NCBI GenBank assembly: GCA_963790585.1
Contig: CAWBOY010000004.1
Location: forward strand, 744,001-808,000
Direction of reading: 5' to 3'
From: CAWBOY01 sp963790585
Lineage (GTDB): Bacteria > Planctomycetota > Planctomycetia > Gemmatales > Gemmataceae
Length of the DNA: 64,000 bases
Below the pieces are notes generated by a model. It was not told the origin of the DNA. It saw only the letters and a program-made list of their open reading frames with translations, and ran no database searches. Shown here piece after piece: positions 48,802-56,302 of this stretch. The translations under genes were made by a program, and so were the position numbers. Within the stretch, counting starts at the first letter, position 1; each line of letters opens with the position of its first letter.

Positions 48802-48926
48802 CCATGAGCCCCTCTCCCCGTACTCGGGGGAGAGGGGTTGGGGGTCAAGTTTTCGCAGACTTTTCCCCCTCACCCCCGACCCCTCTCCCCCGAGTACGGG
48901 GGCGAGGGGAGCTTATGGGACAGCCT
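48802..48926. repeat. Palindromic repeat, family F
   Basis: Arms of the type CCCCTCTCCCCGTACTCGGG and CCCGAGTACGGGGGCGAGGGG flank a T/C-rich centre (TTTTCGCAGACTTTTCCCCC). Repeats of this kind are widespread between genes in many bacteria. This is the only copy in the window. Confidence 0.85.
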
Positions 48927-49334
48927 CTCAGAAGAGCGACGAAGTGGCCGTAGCTAGAGGTGGACTCCAACTCAGTTTGTCCGTTTCCAAAACGGATTCG
49001 GGTGGGATGGGCAGCGGAAGTTCTGTGTGTGTGCGACGGCGAAATGCAATCGATATAGTAAATTCCCGACAAAGAGTTAGCAAAAGCCCTGTCGATTGTG
49101 TCTTGGGGCAAATTAGGCGGGACGAATCTCGTTTTACAAAACCTTCGTTAAAGGCATAGCTAGAAAGCGCTTATTCCCATTCTAATTATCCGCATTGCGA
49201 ATTCGTCCGAGGGGGTTATATGGGGGTCGAATGAAACGAATTTTTGGAGTTTTCTCATAATTGCCGGCTGCCTTGGTTATGGTGTGGAAGGATGGCCAAC
49301 GTTGGCAATCCTTCAAATCGTTGGCGGACCTTAG

Positions 49335-50945
49335 TTCAAGTTTCGCACATTTTAGGGTCTGTTGGCAGCATCTCGCGGGAGAAAAAAGTTCGGCTTCCCG
49401 GCTCGGTTTGGTAACTTGGGATCATCTACTATTCCAGGTCGCCCCGTGGCAAGGAAGCCGATCTATGGAAGTTACCGCCTCTTTCGTTGCTCTGCTACAG
49501 CATTTCGTTCCTGTTTTCACCGCCCCAACCTTTCAGACCTTCGTCGAGATCATCTCCGGCTGGGTTCTCTCTCCACGCCGCCGCTACGTCACCGACGTCA
49601 TCTTCACGGGAGGCAACCTCGACAACGGACACTGGTGCCGCTTCCATCGCTTTTTCAGTCATGCCGCCTGGGATAGGGATGTCTTGTCTTTGCACCTGGC
49701 CAAATTAGTGGCACGCGTGTTCGCCCTGGGCGCTTCCTTGTCGTGGGCCGTCGATGATACCTTGTGTCGTAAACGTGGCCTCACTGTTTACGGCGCCGGC
49801 ATGCACTACGATCCCCTCATCTCCAGCCGCGCCAAACCTCTTGTTAGTTGGGGACACGATTGGGTCGTCCTCTGCCTCGTCATCGCCCACCCCTTCTGGG
49901 CACCCACCAAAGTCTTTGCCTTACCAATCACCATGAGGTTGTATCGCAATCGCCAAGGTCTCACCAAGGGAAAAAAGAGCAAAGCCAAAGCCGCCAAGAC
50001 CAAGGCCGACCCCAACCATCGCACCCGGCCCGAACTGGCCGTCGAGTTGATTTCCTTGGTCTCTACCTGGTTTCCTCAAGACGAAATCGTCGTTACAGGC
50101 GACAGTGCCTATGGCGGCAGGAGCGTTCTGTCCTACCTCCCGGCCAACGTTCACTTGATCAGCCACGTCCATCCCAAAGGCGCCCTTTATGCTCTCCCAC
50201 AGCCACGTACGACAAAAGGCAAAGGGGCTCCTCGAAAGAAGGGTACACGTTTGCCGAGCATGGCCCAATGGGCCGACGATGCCACGCAGCCCTGGACGGA
50301 ACTCCACTTCGATCAGTTCGGACTCCATGCTGTCCTACAGGTCAAAACCCAGCAAGCCTTGTACTACAAGGCTGGTGGCCAGCGTCTTTTGACCATCGTC
50401 TTGACACGCGATCTTCAAGGCAAAAGGCCCGATCAAATGTTCTACTGCACCAACCTTGACTGGGATGCCCGCAACATCCTCTCCACCTATGCGTGCCGTT
50501 GGGCCATCGAATGCACCTTCGAGAATTGCAAACAATTTTTGGGGCTGGAAGACCCTGCCAACCGCTTGCCCCTGGCCGTCCAGCGGACCGCACCGATGGC
50601 TCTGCTGCTGTATAGCCTGGTTGTCGTCTGGTTCCACCAGGTTGGTTACCGCTTCCTCCAGTTTCCGTACCGTCCCTGGTATCGAGGCAAACAGGAGCCT
50701 TCGTTTGCTGATCTTTTGACCACCCTACGGCGTGTCAGTTGCCAAGAGAAAACCGACACACTGCTTCCAAAACGGTGTCGCCTAAAAACCTGGCTCACCC
50801 AGATTACCGAGCTTCTCAGCCGAGTCGGATGAGACAGCTGCTCGCCGTCTTTTTTCAACCAATCCCGGCACATGTGACTCGACGGACCGTCAAAAATCAC
50901 CGGCCCCAGCGCTAGATTTATGCGCCGGAATGTGCGAAACTTGAA
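49335..50945 (+). mobile_element. DDE-transposase insertion sequence with 5-bp target duplication
   Basis: The element is 1611 bp with exact 17-base terminal inverted repeats TTCAAGTTTCGCACATT. It is flanked on the left by CTTAG (49330-49334). The right copy of CTTAG is itself split by the next element: CTTA at 50946-50949 and TAG resuming at 52098-52100. The transposase gene is intact. The family is not certain; the catalytic motifs place it in the broad IS4/IS701-like DDE group. Confidence 0.88.
49465..50832 (+). CDS. Transposase (IS4/IS701-like DDE)
   Basis: ATG 49465 follows AAGGAAG and gives 455 residues. The longer frame from 49261 begins outside the element and is rejected. Catalytic candidates are D97/D98 (SWAVDDTLCRKRG), D213 (VTGDSAYGGRS) and E349 (RWAIECTFENCKQFLGLEDP). 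A conserved N-terminal block (NLDNGHWCRFHRFFSHAAWD) and a basic insertion (KGKKSKAKAAKTKAD) are present. The gene is uninterrupted. Confidence 0.9.
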   Translation: MEVTASFVALLQHFVPVFTAPTFQTFVEIISGWVLSPRRRYVTDVIFTGGNLDNGHWCRFHRFFSHAAWDRDVLSLHLAKLVARVFALGASLSWAVDDTLCRKRGLTVYGAGMHYDPLISSRAKPLVSWGHDWVVLCLVIAHPFWAPTKVFALPITMRLYRNRQGLTKGKKSKAKAAKTKADPNHRTRPELAVELISLVSTWFPQDEIVVTGDSAYGGRSVLSYLPANVHLISHVHPKGALYALPQPRTTKGKGAPRKKGTRLPSMAQWADDATQPWTELHFDQFGLHAVLQVKTQQALYYKAGGQRLLTIVLTRDLQGKRPDQMFYCTNLDWDARNILSTYACRWAIECTFENCKQFLGLEDPANRLPLAVQRTAPMALLLYSLVVVWFHQVGYRFLQFPYRPWYRGKQEPSFADLLTTLRRVSCQEKTDTLLPKRCRLKTWLTQITELLSRVG

Positions 50946-50949
50946 CTTA

Positions 50950-52097
50950 TTACCCTGGCACGGTAGTTGCTCACTAATCTAGAATTACAAGTACCTCAGC
51001 CCGAGCTTCGAGGTGTTACTATGTCTATTACTCTTCCCGATGCCCGCCATCTCTCGGACGATTCGTTGGAGACCTTGCGTTTGCGTGCCTTGCATGGCTT
51101 GGAGCTTGGCTATTCCGAAACCGATCTCGCCGAACTCCTCGGCGTCCGCCGCGAAACCATCTCCCGCTGGAATACCGCCTATTACGCCGAAGGCTTGGAC
51201 GCCCTGCCCGGCGGGCGCACCGGCCGGCCTTTGGGCTCGGGCCGTATGCTCTCCGAGGCCCAAGCTCAAACCATTCGCGACCAGATCGACTACTTCTCGC
51301 CCCAGCAAGTGGGCCTGAAACACGCCCTGTGGACACGCCAAGCCGTCGCCGACCTCATCCGAAGAGATCTCGGCATCGAACTGGCCCTACGCACCGTGGG
51401 CAAGTATCTCCAACGCTGGGGCTACACCTCCAAAAAGCCCGCCCGCAAGTCGCGTCACCAAGATCCCGATGAAGTCGAACAGTGGTTGCAGGATACCTAT
51501 CCGGCCATCGAGGCCCAAGCCCAACGAGACAACGCGGAGATTTTGTGGGCGGATGAGGTTGGCGTGCAGGCCGACCACCATCCCGGTTCGGGTTATGCCC
51601 GCCGGGGCGAGCGTGCCACCATGGAGGTGCCGCAACCACATCTGCGGGTCAATCAGATCTCGGCGATCAGCAATGAGGGCACGGTGCGTTTTATGACGTA
51701 CAAGGGGTCGTTCACGGCGGAAGTCTTTCTCCAGTTCTTGACTCTCTTGATCAGTGGGGCGAAGCGGAAGATTCTGTTGATCGTGGACCAGTTGGGCTCC
51801 CACACCAAGGCGGAGGTACAGTCCTGGGTAGAGGCGCATCAGGAGCAGATCGAGTTGTTTTACCTGCCGACGTATTCGCCGGAACTCAATCCGGTGGAAT
51901 ATTTGAACAATGACATGAAGGGGAACATCAACAAGGCTGGCCTGCCGCCGGACAAGCCGACGTTGCAAGAGCGGTTGTTCGGATTCATGAGGAAGTTGAG
52001 CGGGATGCCTCGACATGTTATGAGTTATTTCCTTCATCCGCAGACCCAATATGCCGCTCCAATGGAATTAGGTTGATCTAATTTCGTGCCGGGGTAA
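50950..52097 (+). mobile_element. IS630-family-like insertion sequence
   Basis: The element is 1148 bp with terminal repeats TTACCCTGGCACG (left) and the complement of TTACCCCGGCACG (right). It is flanked by the TA duplication typical of IS630/Tc1 elements (50948-50949 and 52098-52099). It sits inside the CTTAG target duplication of the neighbouring IS, so it arrived later than that element. Confidence 0.92.
51021..52076 (+). CDS. IS630-family transposase
   Basis: ATG 51021 gives 351 residues. The N-terminal part holds HTH domains (TDLAELLGVRRETISRWNTA; a second at about 85-130). The DDE domain carries D178 (WADEVGVQ), D256 (LLIVDQLGSH) and E293 (YLPTYSPELNPVEY), the hallmark spacing of IS630. 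The frame is intact, so the element may be active. Confidence 0.94.
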   Translation: MSITLPDARHLSDDSLETLRLRALHGLELGYSETDLAELLGVRRETISRWNTAYYAEGLDALPGGRTGRPLGSGRMLSEAQAQTIRDQIDYFSPQQVGLKHALWTRQAVADLIRRDLGIELALRTVGKYLQRWGYTSKKPARKSRHQDPDEVEQWLQDTYPAIEAQAQRDNAEILWADEVGVQADHHPGSGYARRGERATMEVPQPHLRVNQISAISNEGTVRFMTYKGSFTAEVFLQFLTLLISGAKRKILLIVDQLGSHTKAEVQSWVEAHQEQIELFYLPTYSPELNPVEYLNNDMKGNINKAGLPPDKPTLQERLFGFMRKLSGMPRHVMSYFLHPQTQYAAPMELG

Positions 52098-52180
52098 TAG
52101 AGCCTATCTGAAAAAGGGGTCGGGTACCATTGCCGGAACGGCCCGAAGGGTGCTTCGCACAATGGTACCCGACTCCTTTT
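52098..52180. repeat. Left part of a palindrome split by the group II intron
   Basis: The arm at 52098-52132 pairs with 52160-52180 and then with 54173-54186 beyond the intron. The stem contains GGGGTCGGGTACCATTG and CAATGGTACCCGACTCC and is followed by TTTT, so it resembles an intrinsic terminator. With CTTAG added on the left, the arm reaches 37 bases with one G-T mismatch. Confidence 0.9.
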
Positions 52181-52684
52181 GTGCGCCGTGCCAAGGCGTG
52201 ACTTTTCAGTGGGTGCGAATCCCACCCGGCAACTGGTCGTTCCAGCCGGTAGCAATCGGAGCGGCAGTGGAGGTAACGAAACTGTCGAAGCCTTCGATGG
52301 AAAGGGTCGTTTGAGCGACTCCGCGAGCAGGCAGGCCGTAACGTGAGTGAACGCTGAGCAGGCCTCGAAACGGGTAATGTGGTAGCCGACCCAGCAAAGG
52401 GATGGGGAAGGCCGCAGACGCGAGGATACAGGGGGAACGACTTTAGCCCCACCCGCGTTGCCACCGGGGTAATGGCGACGGCATGTCGGCATAGGAAAGT
52501 TAACGCAACACGGGAAACCCCCTGCGGTGGCAGCAGTGCCAACCGGACGCCCGCGAGGGACAGGCCGGGCCGCTTGGGGTGGCGGAGAGGCTCGTAGTAC
52601 CGCTGAAGCCGGGTAACGCCGGTGGAGGGAAGGGGCCTTGGTTCAAGGACAGCGTCCGAAGGAAAGAGAGCCAGGAGATTGGTG

Positions 52685-54001
52685 ATGAGCCTAACACCTC
52701 CCGATACGGTTCGGAAACTCCAGGAGACGTTGCATGCCAAAGCGAAGAGAGCACCCACCTATCGGTTCTATGCGTTGTACGACAAGGTGTACCGGGCCGA
52801 TGTGCTGGGCCATGCGTACCTGTGCTGTGCCGCTAACGACGGCGCGGCGGGGGTGGATGGCCAGACGTTCACGGACATCGAGGAGTACGGGCTGGACCGT
52901 TGGCTGGGTGAACTGACGGAAGAACTCCGAAACAAAGCGTATCGCCCGCAAGCAGTCCGACGGGTGTACATACCGAAGTCGGATGGCAAACAGCGACCGT
53001 TGGGCATTCCAACGATCCGCGACCGTGTCGTGCAGATGGCTGTGTTGCTCGTCTTGGAGCCGATCTTCGAGGCGGACTTGCAGCCGGAACAATTTGCTTA
53101 TCGGCAAGGCCGAAGCGCTCTGGACGCGATCGAGCAGGTCCAATTGTTGCTAGACAACGGGCATACGGAGATTGTCGATGCGGACTTGAGTGGGTACTTC
53201 GATAGCATCCCCCACGCCGAGTTAATGGCATCGGTGAGCCGACGGCTTAGTGACGGGCTACTACTGGCCCTGATCAAAAGCTGGTTGGAGGCACCGGTGG
53301 AAGACCTTGGAGATCGTGGGGACAAGCGTCGAACGACTCGCAACAAGGACGAGGGTCGCGGCACCCCGCAAGGGGGCGTGCTCTCGCCGCTGCTGGCGAA
53401 TCTCTACATGCGTCGCTTCGTGCTGGGCTGGAAGACAAACGGGCATGCCAATCGTCTTGAGGCGCGTATCGTCAATTATGCGGACGACTTTGTGATCTGC
53501 TGCCGTGGTACGGCTCTTGAAGCCGAGGCGGTGATGCGGCGCATGATGTCGAAGCTGCGGTTGACGGTGAACGAGACGAAGACCCGGGTTTGCCGCTTGC
53601 CGGACGAGACGTTTTCGTTTTTGGGTTACACGTTCGGTCGGAACTGGTCGCCGAAGACGGGGCGTAGCTACATCGGTCCCCGTCCGGCCGTCAAGAAGAT
53701 CCACGGGATCTGTGAGGTGATCCGCGATCAGACCAGCCGAACGTGGCAGTGGTTGTCTTGCCGGGCGTTAATAACTCGCGTCAACAGCCGACTGGTGGGC
53801 TGGGCGAACTATTTTTGTCTCGGTAACACGGCCCCGGCCATGAAGCAGGTGATGGCGCACACCTGTCAACGGCTCCGTCAGTGGCTGGGTCGGAAGCACC
53901 GCGTGCAGGGTACGGCCCGACAGTGTTATTCGGATCGTTACCTGCGTGAGGACCTGGGATTAGTGTGGCTTCCAGGGCGACCGCGACCTCGCGTCTTGTG
54001 A
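52685..54001 (+). CDS. ltrA: Group II intron reverse transcriptase/maturase
   Basis: ATG 52685 follows AGGAGATTGGTG and gives 438 residues; upstream extension is not needed. Reverse-transcriptase blocks are visible in order: VYIPKSDGKQRPLGIPTIRD, FAYRQGRSALDAIEQV, DADLSGYFDSIPH, GTPQGGVLSPLLANLYM, Y265ADD268 (the catalytic pair) and FSFLGYTFG. The maturase X domain follows (LITRVNSRLVGWANYFCLGN). There is no HNH endonuclease, as usual for class C. It is intact and could support retrohoming. Confidence 0.95.
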   Translation: MSLTPPDTVRKLQETLHAKAKRAPTYRFYALYDKVYRADVLGHAYLCCAANDGAAGVDGQTFTDIEEYGLDRWLGELTEELRNKAYRPQAVRRVYIPKSDGKQRPLGIPTIRDRVVQMAVLLVLEPIFEADLQPEQFAYRQGRSALDAIEQVQLLLDNGHTEIVDADLSGYFDSIPHAELMASVSRRLSDGLLLALIKSWLEAPVEDLGDRGDKRRTTRNKDEGRGTPQGGVLSPLLANLYMRRFVLGWKTNGHANRLEARIVNYADDFVICCRGTALEAEAVMRRMMSKLRLTVNETKTRVCRLPDETFSFLGYTFGRNWSPKTGRSYIGPRPAVKKIHGICEVIRDQTSRTWQWLSCRALITRVNSRLVGWANYFCLGNTAPAMKQVMAHTCQRLRQWLGRKHRVQGTARQCYSDRYLREDLGLVWLPGRPRPRVL

Positions 54002-54027
54002 GCGAACGCATGAGTTACCTTGTCCGA

Positions 54028-54060
54028 GAGCCGGATGCCTTAATAGGGCCCGTCCGGTTC
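54028..54060 (+). ncRNA. Group II intron domain V
   Basis: GAGCCGGATGCC...GTCCGGTTC forms the conserved catalytic hairpin with the CCTTAATAGGG apical part typical of class C introns. Confidence 0.88.
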
Positions 54061-54172
54061 GACGAGCGGGAAGTGGAAACGGGGCATGGCCGGGAGATTG
54101 AGGCACCGGCCAACGAAAGGGCCGGATACCGCTGGACTCGACCTAAACCACCGCGCCACTTCTCGACTCTAC

Positions 54173-54188
54173 TCAGATAGGCTCTAAG
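54173..54188. repeat. Right end of the palindrome split by the group II intron
   Basis: TCAGATAGGCTCTAAG is the complement of CTTAGAGCCTATCTGA on the far side of the intron and IS630 element. Confidence 0.88.
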
Positions 54189-54223
54189 CAGAACGCTCTG
54201 CGGTGGTGCGACAGTCGGCTCTG

Positions 54224-54243
54224 AATGTTCCGCGCGGAACATT
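54224..54243. promoter_or_regulatory. Perfect 20-base palindrome, parS-like
   Basis: AATGTTCCGCGCGGAACATT is a perfect palindrome without a loop. It differs from the Pseudomonas-type parS core TGTTCCACGTGGAACA at two symmetric positions. It could be a ParB/Noc-type or other dimeric-regulator site. No parAB genes are in the window. The surrounding 54189-54420 shows no gene. Confidence 0.4.
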
Positions 54244-54420
54244 AGGTAAGATGACTGGCGACCATTGCAAGGCCTTTGTTTTCGTTTGGCTGTCCTATGG
54301 GCCTCACGGTGAGCGGTTTGCTAAGTCAGTTGGGGTCAGACGAGCCGGCCTAATTCGTAGGGGGCTCATTACTCATTTTTTCCTTTCCTCGCCGATGTCC
54401 GTCCGCTACAACCGATCTTC

Positions 54421-56105
54421 ATGAACAGACGCTTCTTCCTAAGTCTCGCGGCTGCGAGCCCTTTGTCGCTGTCGTTTCAAACCCAAGCCGCGCCGCGTGA
54501 GCAGCGCGCGGATGTGGTGATTATCGGCGGCGGGGTCGGTGGTTGCGCTGCTGCTTTGGCGGCGGCTCGCGGTGGATCAACCGTCCTCATCACTGAAGAA
54601 ACCGATTGGATTGGCGGGCAGTTGACTCAGCAAGCCGTTCCGCCTGATGAACATCCCTGGATCGAGCAGTTTGGTTGTACTCGGTCGTATCGGAAATGGC
54701 GTGAAGGGGTCCGGGATTATTATCGGCGCCATTATCCGCTGACAGCCGAGGCCCGGGCGGCGGAGTTTCTCAATCCGGGCAATGGGTCGGTGTCGAAACT
54801 CTGCCACGAGCCACGCGTCGCGCTGGCTGTCTTGCGGGATATGTTGGCTCCCTTCGTCAGCTCGAGGCGGATCGAAATTCTTCTTTGGCACAAGGCAATT
54901 GCGGCTGATGTCCAAGGAGATCAGGTCAAATCGGTCGCGGTGCGTGATCTACGCTCGGGCAAGGAACGCCTGTTGACGGCCTCTTACTTTTTGGATGCAA
55001 CGGAATTAGGCGACCTTCTGCCTCTGACAAAAACGGAGTATGTCACTGGCTTCGAGTCGTCTAAAGAGACCGGCGAACCGCACGCGCCTGAGAATGCTCA
55101 GCCCGCGAATCAACAAGCGTTTACGTATTGCTTCGCCGTGGACCATATCGCGGGGGCGAACCATAGTATCGAAAAACCGGCTGAGTATGAGGAATGGCGC
55201 AAATACGTGCCGAAGCTCAAGCCTGATTGGCCGGGGCCGTTGCTTAGCTGGAAGATGTCGGAACCGATCCGGCTTACCGAAAGAGCGGTCTCATTTGACC
55301 CAGCCGGGTCAGGCACTCCGGGAACTTTGAATCTCTGGACCTATCGGCGCATCGCGGACAAGAAGAACTTCAAGGAAGGCAGTTACTCAAGCGACGTCTG
55401 CTTGGTGAACTGGCCTCAAAATGATTATTGGCTCGGCAACTTGTGCGATGTCTCAGACGAGGAGGCGACCAAGCACCTCAACCGAGCGAAACAACTAAGC
55501 TTGTCGCTTCTTTATTGGATGCAGACCGACGCGCCGCGGCCCGATGGAAAGTCGGGTTGGCCAGGCCTACGATTGCGAAACGATATCGTCGGAACGGAAG
55601 ACGGTTTGGCGAAATATCCCTACATCCGCGAATCGAGGCGGATCAAAGCGGAGTTTACCGTCCTAGAACAACACGTCGGCACCGATGCCCGGCAGAAATT
55701 GACTGGCAAAAAGCGCGAGGAGCTGAGCGCAGAGGTCTTTCCCGATAGCGTGGGTGTCGGCAGTTATCGGATCGACCTACACCCCTCGAGTGCGGGTGAT
55801 AATTACATTGACGTTAGTTCACTTCCTTTTCAAATTCCGCTCGGTGCCCTCGTGCCGCAGCGGATGGAAAACCTTCTTGCGGCGTGCAAGAATCTCGGCG
55901 TAACTCATATAACCAATGGATGTTATCGCTTGCATCCGGTAGAATGGAATATAGGCGAAGCGGCGGGTGCGCTGGCTACATTTTGTCTGCAACGCAAGGA
56001 ACCGCCGCGTCAGGTGCGCAAGAACGCGCGGCTATTGGCCGATTTTCAGAAGCGCTCAGCGCGGATGGTGTCGAATGGCAATGGCCTCGTCTTTCGCCCC
56101 GCTAA
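54421..56105 (+). CDS. FAD-dependent oxidoreductase, exported (frameshifted near the end)
   Basis: ATG 54421 begins RRFFLSLAAASPLSLSFQTQA, a twin-arginine-like or general signal sequence. The dinucleotide-binding motif VVIIGGGVGGCAAALAAARGG follows, then TDWIGGQLTQQAVPPDEHPW and SYFLDATELGDLLPLT, features of the FAD_oxidored family (PF12831 type). C-terminal blocks PLGALVPQRMENLLAACKNL, GVTHITNGCYRLHPVEWNIG and EAAGALATF are intact. Near GCGC 56052-56062 the frame shifts; the native tail DGVEWQWPRLSPR ends at 56105, for about 561 residues. The uncorrected frame runs on to 56253 without family similarity. The substrate is unknown. Confidence 0.85.
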
Positions 56106-56302
56106 TCGAGTTGGCAGAGTTGATTGCTTGGCGTTCTATGCGCCAACGAAGGCACAATCGGACGTGTTATCCTTTTGTCTGTGGCCGGCCTGTTTCAGGG
56201 CGTTGACAGTGGAACTTGGCCCGTGCTACGGTACAGTGTCCTATTCCGTATAACTCTTTCTCCCAACGCGCATTCCGCAACTCCCTGGGTGGAGATTTTT
56301 TT

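Larger units (their letters stand above)
52181..54172 (+). mobile_element. Group II intron, class C-like
   Basis: The intron is 1992 bp. It starts with GTGCGCC, matching the GTGYG 5' consensus, and ends in AC. It lies immediately after a hairpin plus TTTT, the insertion site typical of bacterial class C introns. Domain V is at 54028-54060, and the domain VI helix (GGGAAGTGG... with ...CCACTTCTC) follows. Excision joins TTTT to TCAGATAGG and restores the palindrome. The first 500 bases (52181-52684) are intron RNA structure without a separate gene. Confidence 0.92.

Noticed and set aside
49261..49464. N-terminal extension of the IS transposase
   Set aside because: It begins outside the left inverted repeat; ATG 49465 with AAGGAAG is inside the element.
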